Notes: generated by a model not told the origin, from the letters alone. A stretch of DNA of 42,975 bases from an uncultured Muribaculaceae bacterium (GCA_947179295.1 CAMXAZ010000022.1:1-42975); one strand, 5' to 3'; shown: positions 1-9,492, counted from the stretch's first letter. Made by a program: numbers and translations.

Positions 1-534
1 GGCCACTCTATACTCTTGACATTCCCTCCGCCCACCGGAAAAATCCGCTGACCCGTCATCCTCTCGTTGGCATTAAGATTGGTTTATTATAAAAGAAAAA
101 GCGTAGGAATCTGTATCTGTTACCGTCCTACCATCTGAGGCTTCTCGCATTGCCCTAATAAAGTCGGACGGCAACTGCAGAAGCCCACGCCAGTATATGC
201 AATCAGTGCGTCCGGCTATATTTCTCCCGAAATATCGTGCCGAAAGCAAGATAATTACATATCCACGGGCATCTACCGTTGCTCAATCCTTGACTTTATT
301 ATGAAATTTTGCGAGAATTCCAGATGGCCAAGAATCAGCGCGGATAAACGCTTTCTTATGTATTTTAACTACATCCCGCTCCGCTTAACCCCAGACCGGT
401 CAAGATTGGCTCGGATGAACCTCTCCCTACTGGCGTGGTCTGCGAGACGGTCTGCGCCGCTAATTTAGAAATAATTTTTGAAATTGTGAGCATATTATGC
501 TGAAAAACATAAAAATTCACACACGGTACACCAT
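1..534. other. Non-coding left end, no gene recognised
   Basis: I see no coding region, tRNA or other RNA gene in this stretch; every frame is broken by stops. The sequence is less G+C rich than the recombinase that follows and has only weak short inverted repeats, such as GTAGGA/TCCTAC near 86-116. It lies downstream of the recombinase gene, so it could hold an attachment site or decayed element sequence, but no repeat pair that would mark an att site is visible. Confidence 0.4.
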
Positions 535-1896
535 TCATTCGATCGACTCCACCATCTCGCGGCGCATGTCGGAGTCGATCTCACGGTAGCGGGCAAAAGC
601 ATTGCTCCCGGCTGCATGACCGCTGAGTTCGCTGACAAGGCGCTGATCCTTGAATTTCTTGTAGATATTGCCAATGAAAGTCCGGCGCGCCATGTGGGAA
701 CTCCCCGTCTCATAAAGCCGGCGGCACTCCGCCTCACGGGTCAGCGGATTGATGACCAGCACCTTGCGGTCAATGCCGGCAAGTTTCAGTATCTCCTTTA
801 TGGCCGCATTGTAGCAGACCCTGCTGCACACGGCCGGAAACAGTCTGTCTCCCGCCAGTCCGGCATAACGGCGCAGCACCTCAGAGGCCGTGCGGTTGAG
901 CGGCACACGGATGGTCTGCGGACTTTCTCCACGGGTCTTGCGGGCCACATAGATCAGTTCGCCGTCCACTATATTGCTCTTGCTCAGACTCATCAGATCG
1001 GAAACCCGACACCCCACACAGCATTGAAACACAAACAGATCTCTCTGCAGCGCCAGCTTGGGATGGGCTGACAGATCACAGGCTTCGATGCGGCGGCGCT
1101 CCTCCAGAGTCAGATAGACCGGCGTCCCGTAGACATTGCGCCCGCTGACATAAGTGTCAAACGGATTTCCGGTGATCCTCCCGGTCTTTACCGCCCAGTT
1201 CATCACAGCCTTCAGAAGCTTCATCCTGTCATTGACCGTGTTGCGGCTCCTGGCGCGCGTCAGACCCTCCAGTCCCGCTCCGGAAACCAACCGGGGATAG
1301 CGGCGCACCCACACATCCTCACGGAGCATAAAATTTTCCAGCGCCCGCAGACTGACATCGTCGAGCCGCTCCACCGTCAGGCTATAGCGGGCCACCCGCA
1401 GCCGCCTGAACTCCTCGAACCGCGCCACAGATCTGCGCATCAGCGCATAGCCCACAGTCCGGCTCTCCGAACAGTCTGGCGACCACGTAGCCTCCATGAA
1501 ATCATCAATCAGATCGGTCACCACCGTGCGCCCCGCCGACAGCCGAGGCCGTTCCGCCTCGTTGAAACGGTCAATCGTATCCGCCAGCCATCCACGGTCT
1601 ATCCCCTTGCCGCGCAGCGCGAAATAAGCCTCCTCCACATAAACCATCATGCGCATCAGCCGCGCCCTCTCGGCCGAAGCGTCAGCCGGAATAACATCAC
1701 ATCCGGGCACACCGTTGCAGGCCGAAACCGCCACACCTTTGCCCCGGTATCCCCCGGCAGCCTTGTCAGGCACGACAGGCGGAATCCACAGATTGGTGGA
1801 AGCACGCTGGTCGACCCTCCCGCAGCGGAAGCGAAGCGAAAGTTCAACCAATCCGCGGCAATTCCGCCGCTTGCCGACATAAATCCTAAACATCAT
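535..1896 (-). CDS. Tyrosine recombinase / site-specific integrase
   Basis: A tyrosine recombinase that would cut and rejoin DNA through a 3'-phosphotyrosine intermediate. The protein is 453 residues from the ATG at 1896; a TTG two codons upstream is possible but less likely. The C-terminal half carries the catalytic set: Arg297 (in CCVGCRVSDL), Lys320, His401 and Arg404 (HMARR), His427 (LSGHAAG) and the nucleophile Tyr437 (FARYRE). The N-terminal part has an arm-binding region and a SAM-like core-binding domain as in Bacteroidetes integrases. It is transcribed divergently from the SusC gene, about 215 bp away. No other phage or conjugation gene is near, so it may be a remnant of a mobile element or a local DNA invertase. 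The family call is firm; the role is not known. Confidence 0.88.
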   Translation of the reverse strand: MMFRIYVGKRRNCRGLVELSLRFRCGRVDQRASTNLWIPPVVPDKAAGGYRGKGVAVSACNGVPGCDVIPADASAERARLMRMMVYVEEAYFALRGKGIDRGWLADTIDRFNEAERPRLSAGRTVVTDLIDDFMEATWSPDCSESRTVGYALMRRSVARFEEFRRLRVARYSLTVERLDDVSLRALENFMLREDVWVRRYPRLVSGAGLEGLTRARSRNTVNDRMKLLKAVMNWAVKTGRITGNPFDTYVSGRNVYGTPVYLTLEERRRIEACDLSAHPKLALQRDLFVFQCCVGCRVSDLMSLSKSNIVDGELIYVARKTRGESPQTIRVPLNRTASEVLRRYAGLAGDRLFPAVCSRVCYNAAIKEILKLAGIDRKVLVINPLTREAECRRLYETGSSHMARRTFIGNIYKKFKDQRLVSELSGHAAGSNAFARYREIDSDMRREMVESIE

Positions 1897-2111
1897 ACTC
1901 AAAAACCTGAAAAATTAAACATAAAACCCACACTCAGCCAAGCCGGCCTGTCAAGCCGACAACCCGGCAGACTGAAGTGAAAGCGAAAAATACAAATAAC
2001 CGGACTGCAAAACAAAAAACTTACCCGGCCATTACCCCGCATCCACCCTGAAAACACCCATCCCTCCCCGCCACAGCCCCCTGAAACCGCCCTCTTACTT
2101 AACTATTAGGT

Positions 2112-5100
2112 ATGAAAAAGCTGTTTCTACTACTGACGGCCCTCGTTACCACTCTTGCTGTTATGGCTCAGAACCAGACTGTAAGCGGTACGGTTACAAG
2201 CGCCGACGGCGAGCCTCTGGTAGGCGCGACCGTATTGGGAGCCGGTACCCACACGGGTACGGCGACTGACATCGACGGTAATTTTACCCTGACCCTCCCG
2301 GCATCTGTCAAGAAACTTCAGGTGTCATATGTCGGCTTGAACACCAAAGAGGTCGACATCGTCGCAGGTCAGAAAATGAACATCGTCCTCGATGGCTCCA
2401 ACATGCTCGACGAGGTCATCGCCGTTGCTTTCGGAACCGCTAAAAAATCAGCTTTCACAGGATCGGCATCCGTGCTGAATTCCGATGAACTCAACAAGCA
2501 TCTGACCACAAACGTTGCAAACGCTCTGGTCGGTTCTGTTCCCGGTCTGCAGATGCGTGGAAGTTCCGGTGCTCCAGGCGCAAGCGCAGGCTCCATCAAT
2601 ATCCGCGGTATCGCTTCTATGTATGCTTCGACTGATCCTCTTGTTATTGTCGACGGTTCGCCCTACAGCGCCTCACTGAGCAACATTCCTCAGAATGACA
2701 TCGAGTCGATCTCTGTGCTTAAGGATGCCGCATCGGCAGCTCTCTACGGTGCACGTGGTGCAGCCGGTGTGATCATCATCACTACCAAGAAAGGCAAGAG
2801 CGAGAACGCTCAGGTCTCAATCGATATGAAATGGGGGGCCAATACGCGCGCCGACCAGGACTATGATCTCATCACCGATCCGGGTGAGTATTATGAGGCT
2901 GTCTATGACGCTTTCTACAACTATTACCGCTATGCGCAGGGCCGCTCTCACAGAAACGCCTTCATCAACGCCAACTCCGATATGCTCCAGGAAGTGGGCT
3001 ATAATATCTTTAATGTCCCCGATGGCCAGTATCTCATCGGCCAGAACGGCAAGCTCAACCCTTATGCCACGAAGGGTCGCACATACACTGCCGCCAACGG
3101 AGAGACCTACTATCTGACCAACGATAACTGGACCGATGCGGCCTACCACACTGCTCTGCGTCAAGAATACAACGTCAGCATAAGCGGAAGCACCGGCAAA
3201 GCCAACTATTATACAAGCCTCGGTTATCTTGACGAAGACGGCATCATTGAGTATTCAGGATACCGCAGACTCGCTGCCCGTTTCAAGGGCGACTATCAGG
3301 CCAAGACCTGGCTCAAACTCGGTGTGAATGCAGGCTATACCCACAGCGACACCCGTTCAAACCCGAATCTCGACCAGACCTCAGGTTCGGCAAACATGAT
3401 GTACTATACCAACAATATCGCTCCTATCTATCCGATCTATGTCCGCACAGTTGATGCCAACGGCCGTCCGGTCATCAAATCAAACGCTCAGGGGCAGATC
3501 TATGACTATGGTGTGGCAAACCGCGAAACCGGTTACGGAGACTTAAACCGCCCATTCGGCCAGACCGGCAACCCGCTCGGCAGCAACCGCTACAACAAGC
3601 ATACCGAAGAGGGTAATCAGCTCAACGGAACGCTGACTGCTGACTTCACTTTGACTTCATGGCTTAAAGCCAACATCACAAGCAATGTTATCTGGGATGA
3701 CACCTACCGCAGCATCTATGAAAATCCGTACTTCGGATCTGCTTCTGCGGTCAACGGCCGTATCGACAAACTCAACCAGCAGACAATCCGTACCAACAAC
3801 ATCCAGACACTTACATTTACCAAGGATTTCGGCAAGCACAATATCAACGTACTCGCCGGACACGAGTACTACAAAACGATGCTGAAATATCTCCGCGCTA
3901 TGGCCTCCGGAGGTTTCTCTCCTGAAATTCCCGAAATCAACGCTTTTGCCTACAAATACGATTCTAACGGCTATCAGACAGCCTACAATGTCGAAGGTTA
4001 CTTCCTGAGCGCCCAGTATGACTATGATTCAAAATACTTCGGATCAGCCTCTTACCGCCGTGATGCCTCTTCACGCTTTGCAAAAGACCACCGCTGGGGC
4101 AACTTCTGGTCGGTCGGCGCAGCCTGGATAGTCAACAAAGACTTCTTACAGGAAGTCAACTGGCTCAACCAGCTCAAGCTCAAGGCCTCTATAGGTCAGC
4201 AGGGTAACGACAACATCGGCAACTGGGCCTACACCGACCTCTATCAGCTGACCTCGTCGTCAAATACCGAAATGGCACCTTCGTTCTATCGCATAGGCAA
4301 TCCCGACATCACCTGGGAGACTACAACCAACTTCAATCTCGGTCTCGAATTCGGAGTGTTTGACAACCGTCTGACCGGTTCGTTTGACTTCTACAACAAA
4401 AAGACAACCGACCTTCTTTTCTGGCTATCAGTGCCTGAGTCTCTCGGCTCCCGCGGCTACTACGGCAACCTCGGTGACATCCGCAACACAGGCGTTGAAC
4501 TTCAGCTCACCGGCGCCATCATCCGCAACAAGTTCATTGACTGGTCAGTCAGCCTCAATCTGTCACACAACAGGACCAAGATCCTCAAGCTTCCAAAATC
4601 AAAGACCCTGAATCTCGGTGGCTTCATGGAATCAGATGACAGCCGGACAGTCAGCATGTGGATGGAGGAAGGCGGATCGCTCTATAACCTTCTTCTCCCC
4701 GAATGCGCCGGTATCGATCCTGAAACCGGCCAGCAGCTCTACTGGCAGGACTCCAATCTGACATCTGAAAACTCGCAAGGACAGATGGCCTCGCTCACAG
4801 ACCGTCCAGGCAAACTCCGCGACATGAAGACTACCAACCCAAATCTTGCGACACGCTACTGTCAGGGAACCAACCTCCCGGATGTCTACGGCGGTTTCGG
4901 AACAACCCTCAAGATCGGCTCTTTTGACGCATCGGCAAGTTTTGACTACCAGATCGGTGGCAAGCTCTTCGACACCCGCTATATGTCATACATGGACCCC
5001 TCCCAGGGCGGCAACGGAGCGAACTTCCACAAAGACTGGAAAAACTCATGGACACCAGAAAAACACACTAACATCCCCCATTGGCAATACAATGACCAGT

Positions 5101-5354
5101 ATATCACTGCCAAATCGGACCGCTTCCTGACCGATGCAAGCTACCTGAACTTCTCTTCGTTCACCGTAGGCTACACTCTGCCTAAACTATGGAACGAGAT
5201 CAGCAGCATCCGCGTCTACTGCCAGGGCGAAAACCTCTGCTTCTGGTCGAAACGCAAGGGCTTCGATCCGCGCTACTCATTCTCTTCCGGAGCAAGTGTA
5301 GCTGACTACAACGCAGTCCGCACAATCTCCGGCGGCATTCAAGTTCAATTTTAG
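2112..5354 (+). CDS. SusC/RagA-family TonB-dependent outer-membrane transporter
   Basis: An outer-membrane beta-barrel that imports large nutrients such as oligosaccharides or peptides, driven by TonB and capped by the SusD partner. The 1080-residue protein starts with a signal peptide ending near MAQ20. Next is a carboxypeptidase-D-regulatory-like domain (about residues 24-95, GEPLVGATVLGAGTHTGTAT), then a TonB-box/plug region (about 100-230, with VDGSPYSASLSNIP and the SusC hallmark ALYGARGAAGVIIITTKKG), then the barrel to the C-terminal aromatic-ended strand. There is no STN domain, so direct anti-sigma signalling is unlikely. It is followed 24 bp later by the SusD gene. No TAnnTTTG promoter is obvious in the 200 bp upstream, which is A/C rich on this strand. 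The substrate cannot be told because no degradative enzyme is linked. Confidence 0.95.
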   Translation: MKKLFLLLTALVTTLAVMAQNQTVSGTVTSADGEPLVGATVLGAGTHTGTATDIDGNFTLTLPASVKKLQVSYVGLNTKEVDIVAGQKMNIVLDGSNMLDEVIAVAFGTAKKSAFTGSASVLNSDELNKHLTTNVANALVGSVPGLQMRGSSGAPGASAGSINIRGIASMYASTDPLVIVDGSPYSASLSNIPQNDIESISVLKDAASAALYGARGAAGVIIITTKKGKSENAQVSIDMKWGANTRADQDYDLITDPGEYYEAVYDAFYNYYRYAQGRSHRNAFINANSDMLQEVGYNIFNVPDGQYLIGQNGKLNPYATKGRTYTAANGETYYLTNDNWTDAAYHTALRQEYNVSISGSTGKANYYTSLGYLDEDGIIEYSGYRRLAARFKGDYQAKTWLKLGVNAGYTHSDTRSNPNLDQTSGSANMMYYTNNIAPIYPIYVRTVDANGRPVIKSNAQGQIYDYGVANRETGYGDLNRPFGQTGNPLGSNRYNKHTEEGNQLNGTLTADFTLTSWLKANITSNVIWDDTYRSIYENPYFGSASAVNGRIDKLNQQTIRTNNIQTLTFTKDFGKHNINVLAGHEYYKTMLKYLRAMASGGFSPEIPEINAFAYKYDSNGYQTAYNVEGYFLSAQYDYDSKYFGSASYRRDASSRFAKDHRWGNFWSVGAAWIVNKDFLQEVNWLNQLKLKASIGQQGNDNIGNWAYTDLYQLTSSSNTEMAPSFYRIGNPDITWETTTNFNLGLEFGVFDNRLTGSFDFYNKKTTDLLFWLSVPESLGSRGYYGNLGDIRNTGVELQLTGAIIRNKFIDWSVSLNLSHNRTKILKLPKSKTLNLGGFMESDDSRTVSMWMEEGGSLYNLLLPECAGIDPETGQQLYWQDSNLTSENSQGQMASLTDRPGKLRDMKTTNPNLATRYCQGTNLPDVYGGFGTTLKIGSFDASASFDYQIGGKLFDTRYMSYMDPSQGGNGANFHKDWKNSWTPEKHTNIPHWQYNDQYITAKSDRFLTDASYLNFSSFTVGYTLPKLWNEISSIRVYCQGENLCFWSKRKGFDPRYSFSSGASVADYNAVRTISGGIQVQF

Positions 5355-5378
5355 TCTAATCTGATCGCTACAACAGAA

Positions 5379-7061
5379 ATGAAAAAAATATTATATCTCT
5401 CTTTTGCGGTTGCTCCCGTCCTCTTCGCCACAAGCTGTATCGAAGAGATAGATCCGCAGAGCAACACCGTCTCAAAAGATCAGGTCGCCAATGCACCGGG
5501 TTCGACCGATAAGCTGACAGCTGCAATCACATCACAGATGACCGGAACCCCGCTTTACGGCACCACTCCATCTGACTATGCCTGGGACTTCGGCTACACC
5601 TCGACATTTATCTGGCGCAATGTGATGGGACAGGACATGGTCAACGTAGATGATGACACCAACTGGTATACGACATGGGCATTCTGCGGCACAGGTCTCG
5701 GACCCGGTTATGCAATCTGCCAGGTACCCTGGACCTATTATTACGGCTTCATCAAGAACTGTAACAATGTGATCTCTACAATCTCTCCTGAACACGCAAC
5801 CGGACAGGACAAGATCAATCTCGGTATAGCCCACACGATGCGAGCCATGTTCTACATGGACCTTGCCCGCATGTACTGCCCGACGACCTACGGCAAAGAC
5901 AAGCAGGCTCTGACAGTGCCCATCGTGACCGAGACTACAACCATCGAGATGGCAAGCAATAACCCTCAGGCAACCAACGAGAAGATGTTTGAGTTTATTC
6001 TCGAAGATCTGACCAAAGCCGAATCGGAACTTGCCGACTACAAGCGCGCCGATGTCTATACTCCGGACCTTTCCGTGGTCTACGGTCTCAAGGCCCGCGC
6101 TTATCTGACAATGGAGAAATGGGAGGAGGCCGAGAAATATGCCAAACTCGCCCAGAACGGCTATGCACCGATGACCGGCGCTCAGTACACCGACCGTGAG
6201 ACAGGATTCAACACCCCTAACGGTGCATGGATGTTCGGTACGACCTTCAAGAGCAATGATCCTTGCATAACCCAGAATGATGGAGACACATCATGGGGCT
6301 CATGGATGATCATGGAGATCACCGAACAAGGCGAGATGGGCTATGCCGCTCACTACGGTGTGCCTTTCCACATCGACCGCCATCTTTACAACACTATCCC
6401 CTCCTCTGATATCCGCAAAGATTGTTTCGTCAGCTTCGACGTGCCCGACATGTCAAAGGTTGAAGCCGTTGAGTATTGCCGCGAACACTATTCCGACTAT
6501 CCCGAAACCCTTGTCGGAATCAACCAGGCTTCAGGTTACAAATATGGCTGCGGCGGTCTGTCTGTCAAATTCCGTCCGGCAGGAGGTGACGCAGGCCATA
6601 ATGACGTATCGATCGGCTTCTGTGTGGCTGTACCCTACATGCGTGTCGAGGAAATGATGCTTATCGAAGCCGAAGCAGCGGGCATGCAAGACGAAGGCCG
6701 CGGTATCAGCCTGCTGACCTCGTTTGCCCAGCTCCGCGATCCGAATTATGTCTACGGCCGCCACAACGAGAGCTATCAGAGCGACTATGCGACCGCATTC
6801 CAGAATGAGGTCTGGTGGCAGCGCCGAGTTGAATTCTGGGGCGAGGATGTGTCCTACTGGGACATCAAGCGTCTGCAGAAGGGCATCATCCGCAGCTACG
6901 AAGGCACAAACCATCCCAACAATACACAGTGGAACACCACAGTTCCTCCACAGTGGATGACTTTCTGTTTCGTCGGAACCGAAACCTCCTACAATATCGC
7001 TATCGTTCAGAATCCGACTCCCGAACGCCCCAACGGTAACTCCCCGAAATACAACTTCTAA
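5379..7061 (+). CDS. SusD/RagB-family surface lipoprotein
   Basis: The substrate-capturing lipoprotein lid of the SusC transporter encoded just upstream. The 560-residue product has a lipoprotein signal with Cys20 (LFATSC) followed by acidic residues (IEEID), a pattern that in Bacteroidetes directs surface exposure. The fold is the TPR-containing SusD type: the helical segment around residues 130-260 has VVYGLKARAYLTMEKWEEAEKYAKLA, where the SusD TPR-like motif is expected, and the C-terminal region ends in ERPNGNSPKYNF, in line with the family. The length is normal. It is second in a three-gene operon (SusC, SusD, lipoprotein), with 24 bp before it and 39 bp after it. Confidence 0.94.
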   Translation: MKKILYLSFAVAPVLFATSCIEEIDPQSNTVSKDQVANAPGSTDKLTAAITSQMTGTPLYGTTPSDYAWDFGYTSTFIWRNVMGQDMVNVDDDTNWYTTWAFCGTGLGPGYAICQVPWTYYYGFIKNCNNVISTISPEHATGQDKINLGIAHTMRAMFYMDLARMYCPTTYGKDKQALTVPIVTETTTIEMASNNPQATNEKMFEFILEDLTKAESELADYKRADVYTPDLSVVYGLKARAYLTMEKWEEAEKYAKLAQNGYAPMTGAQYTDRETGFNTPNGAWMFGTTFKSNDPCITQNDGDTSWGSWMIMEITEQGEMGYAAHYGVPFHIDRHLYNTIPSSDIRKDCFVSFDVPDMSKVEAVEYCREHYSDYPETLVGINQASGYKYGCGGLSVKFRPAGGDAGHNDVSIGFCVAVPYMRVEEMMLIEAEAAGMQDEGRGISLLTSFAQLRDPNYVYGRHNESYQSDYATAFQNEVWWQRRVEFWGEDVSYWDIKRLQKGIIRSYEGTNHPNNTQWNTTVPPQWMTFCFVGTETSYNIAIVQNPTPERPNGNSPKYNF

Positions 7062-7100
7062 AACAACCTATTTTTCAAATTTAATATTCAGCTTACAACT

Positions 7101-8045
7101 ATGAGATATAAATTTGCCGGCCTTCTCGGTTTTGCGTTGCTTGCAGGAGTTGTGACCGCTTGTAACGATGACGACAACTACTCCGCAGGTCCCCGCAACG
7201 ACAACGGCTTCTATATTCCCGACCAAAACGACGAGTATCTTGACCTCGAACCCGGCGACAACAGCATTACCTTCCAGGTTGCACGCCCCGTAGGCGGTCC
7301 GGCCACTACGGCCAATCTGCTCCACGATGCAGACCCGGTATTCAACATACCTTCGGCAGTCGAGTTTGCCGAAGGCGAGAGCGTGGCTGATGTCACTGTG
7401 ACCTTCAATATGGAAGACCTTCTTATGAAGGACTATTACATATCCATAGCCATCTCTCCGGATGAAGTCTGTGCTTATGGAGACTCTCAGCTTGACCTGA
7501 CTGTCGGTGTGGCCGACCATCTTCGCTGGACGTCACTGGGCACCGGCCTCTACCGCGATGCTTTCCTTTGCGAACTCATGGAGGACAATTTTGATGAATT
7601 CGACAACTGGGCCGACTATCAGTATGAGTGCGAGATCATGGAACACAAATACTATTCAGGTATCTATCGTCTCGTAAAGCCCTATGGTAGCGGAGGTAGC
7701 TTTGAAATCAACTGCGAAGACCCCAACGGCTGCTACATCGAACAACAGAACCTCGGTCAGGTTATAAGTGGGACGAATCTCTACGTATTCAGCTACGCTG
7801 CCAACTATCTCAACAACGGCAATTCACTTGGAGCCATAATCAATGCCGGCTACTGCGGCAAGCTCGAAAACGGAATGATCACTTTCCCACTCCTCAATGA
7901 CGCAGGTACGCTTCTGACAGCATTTCCTCCATATCTCGGCAGCTTTATCCCCTGCAACTCGCGTGGCGAGTTCCTCGTAATGCTTCCGGACACCTACTCG
8001 TCGACTCCCGTACCCGCCGTTCCTGTGGCAGCACAGACAGAATAA
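7101..8045 (+). CDS. Surface lipoprotein with Calx-beta-like module, third gene of SusCD operon
   Basis: A 314-residue lipoprotein with Cys21 (GVVTAC) followed directly by NDDDN, an acidic export signal like that of surface lipoproteins in this phylum. Residues about 45-140 look like a Calx-beta/immunoglobulin-like strand region (YLDLEPGDNSITFQVARP, then FAEGESVADVTVTF). The rest follows the pattern of Bacteroidetes cell-surface proteins encoded with SusCD pairs (WTSLGTGLYRDAF, GIYRLVKPYGSGG, DPNGCYIE). Proteins in this operon position often bind the same ligand as the SusCD complex, but that role is inferred here. The gene ends 64 bp before a strong terminator, which closes the operon. I do not recognise a named family with certainty. 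Confidence 0.8.
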   Translation: MRYKFAGLLGFALLAGVVTACNDDDNYSAGPRNDNGFYIPDQNDEYLDLEPGDNSITFQVARPVGGPATTANLLHDADPVFNIPSAVEFAEGESVADVTVTFNMEDLLMKDYYISIAISPDEVCAYGDSQLDLTVGVADHLRWTSLGTGLYRDAFLCELMEDNFDEFDNWADYQYECEIMEHKYYSGIYRLVKPYGSGGSFEINCEDPNGCYIEQQNLGQVISGTNLYVFSYAANYLNNGNSLGAIINAGYCGKLENGMITFPLLNDAGTLLTAFPPYLGSFIPCNSRGEFLVMLPDTYSSTPVPAVPVAAQTE

Positions 8046-8109
8046 ATCCTGCATACAGTGATAAATTAATTTTTTTAGATTTATTTACAGGAAATACGAT
8101 TTCCTCAGA

Positions 8110-8157
8110 CCGCAAAAGGATGGTCCCTGCCACCGGGCAAGGATCATCCTTTTGCGG
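8110..8157 (+). terminator. Intrinsic terminator closing the SusCD operon
   Basis: A 17-bp stem (CCGCAAAAGGATGGTCC paired with GGATCATCCTTTTGCGG, one G-T wobble) around a 14-nt loop, followed by TTT. It lies between the lipoprotein stop and the tadA promoter. The A-rich and T-rich stem sides mean it could work in both directions, although only the plus-strand operon needs it. Confidence 0.85.
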
Positions 8158-8180
8158 TTTCATATTCCACATTTATTGTC

Positions 8181-8188
8181 TAAATTTG
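8181..8188 (+). promoter_or_regulatory. Probable -7 box (TAAATTTG) for tadA
   Basis: TAAATTTG matches the Bacteroidetes -7 consensus TAnnTTTG and sits 38 bp before the tadA start, just after the upstream terminator. No convincing -33 TTTG at the right spacing was seen. Confidence 0.5.
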
Positions 8189-8226
8189 CAAAACTCAATT
8201 CTCATGACCAAACGAAATAAATACAC

Positions 8227-8676
8227 ATGACTCAAGAGGAAAGTGACGAGAAGTTCATGCGCTTGGCTCTGGCCGAGGCGCGGGAGGCTATGGAACGTGA
8301 CGAAGTGCCGATAGGAGCGGTGATAGTGTCGCCGCGTGGCATGGTGATAGGCCGTGGCCACAATCTGACGGAGGCTTTGACCGACGTGTCGGCTCATGCG
8401 GAGATGCAGGCCATAACCGCCGCGGCGCAGACGCTTGGCGGGAAGTATCTTCAGGACTGTACGCTCTATGTAACCGTGGAGCCTTGCCTGATGTGTGCGG
8501 GCACCATAGGGTGGGCGCAGATAGGCCGTGTGGTCTACGGGGCGGCGGATGAGAAGCGCGGCTACCGGTCGTTCACGTCGAGATCGCCTTTCCATCCGCG
8601 GGCCACGGTGACGTCCGGTGTGCTCGGCGAAGAATGTGCGGAGCTGATGCGCACTTTTTTCAAGTCGAAGCGTTAG
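8227..8676 (+). CDS. tadA: tRNA-specific adenosine deaminase TadA
   Basis: Deaminates the wobble adenosine 34 of tRNA-Arg(ACG) to inosine; cytoplasmic and normally essential. The 149-residue protein has the zinc-dependent deaminase signature in order: His57-Ala-Glu59 (zinc ligand and proton shuttle) and Pro86-Cys87-x-x-Cys90 (two zinc ligands). The length is standard for TadA. A -7 promoter box lies 38 bp upstream. The gene seems to be transcribed on its own or with the Sir2 gene 92 bp downstream. Confidence 0.94.
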   Translation: MTQEESDEKFMRLALAEAREAMERDEVPIGAVIVSPRGMVIGRGHNLTEALTDVSAHAEMQAITAAAQTLGGKYLQDCTLYVTVEPCLMCAGTIGWAQIGRVVYGAADEKRGYRSFTSRSPFHPRATVTSGVLGEECAELMRTFFKSKR

Positions 8677-8768
8677 ATAAGAACAACGGTGCGTCAGACA
8701 AAAAGCTGATGACACCCGCTCCATAGATAATCAAAAACAGAACCTGATCAAAAAAATATAGCCTGACA

Positions 8769-9464
8769 GTGAAACCGAAACTTGTAATCTCGTCCGGGGC
8801 CGGTATTTCGGCCGAATCCGGAGTCTCGACGTTCCGCGATGCGGGAGGTCTGTGGGAGAACTATCCCGTGATGGAAGTGTGTAGCGCGGATGGTTTCGCG
8901 CGCAATCCGGCCCTTGTCCACCAGTTTTACAACGAACGGCGCAAGGGGCTGGTGAAGTGCCTGCCCAACGCCGCCCACCAGGGGCTTGTGGAGCTGGAGA
9001 AATGGTATGACGTGTATGTGATCACACAGAACGTCGACGATCTCCACGAGAAGGCCGGCAGTTCGAAGATACTGCATCTCCACGGCGAGCTGATGAAGGT
9101 GAGGTCCATGCGTGACGACACCCGCATCTACACCCTCGACGAGGAGCATCTTGAGACCACGCCTGACACGCGCGACAGCTACGGCGATCCGGTGAGACCC
9201 CACATAGTCTTCTTTCAGGAGGCTGTTTCCAACATAGAGCGGGCTATAGAGTGGACGCGCGAGGCCGACATATTCGCAGTGATAGGCACTTCGCTCGCGG
9301 TCTATCCGGCGGCGAGTCTGCTCCATTACGTCAGGCCGGGAGTTCCGGTCTATTACATCGACCCGCGTCCGGCCGCCGTGCCTGAGAATGTCACCGTGAT
9401 CCCCGCCACCGCCACTCAGGGAGTGGCCCGGCTCATAGAACTTCTCAGACCCGAAGGGAAATAA
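8769..9464 (+). CDS. Sir2-family NAD-dependent protein deacylase (zinc-less, SIRT5/CobB-like)
   Basis: Removes acyl groups from lysines using NAD+. The 231-residue protein has the NAD-binding motif GAGISAESGVSTFRD (residues 10-24), TQNVDDLHEKAG (86-97) with the catalytic base at His105 (LHLHGEL), and GTSLAVYPA late in the Rossmann fold. Tyr54 and Arg57 (FYNERR) match the YxxR pair that favours succinyl and malonyl lysine in class III sirtuins such as E. coli CobB and SIRT5. The two CxxC zinc pairs of typical sirtuins are missing; the region after the catalytic His has no cysteines. The start is a GTG at 8769, needed because the NAD motif begins almost at once. Bacteroidetes homologues are usually annotated simply as NAD-dependent deacylase. 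Confidence 0.9.
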   Translation: MKPKLVISSGAGISAESGVSTFRDAGGLWENYPVMEVCSADGFARNPALVHQFYNERRKGLVKCLPNAAHQGLVELEKWYDVYVITQNVDDLHEKAGSSKILHLHGELMKVRSMRDDTRIYTLDEEHLETTPDTRDSYGDPVRPHIVFFQEAVSNIERAIEWTREADIFAVIGTSLAVYPAASLLHYVRPGVPVYYIDPRPAAVPENVTVIPATATQGVARLIELLRPEGK

Positions 9465-9475
9465 GCGTAAACAGC

Positions 9476-9492
9476 TTTCCGGCAAGCGGAAA
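9476..9492 (+). terminator. Weak hairpin after the Sir2 gene
   Basis: TTTCCG-GCAAG-CGGAAA forms a short 6-bp hairpin 12 bp after the stop codon. The stem is short and there is no clear T tract, so termination is only possible. Confidence 0.3.

Noticed and set aside
1-534. tRNA gene or attachment site at the left end next to the integrase
   Set aside because: No cloverleaf, no CCA end and no direct repeat pair could be found by eye.
616-1071. Open frame of 151 codons on the plus strand inside the recombinase gene
   Set aside because: It lies antisense to a recombinase with all catalytic residues and has no recognisable motif.
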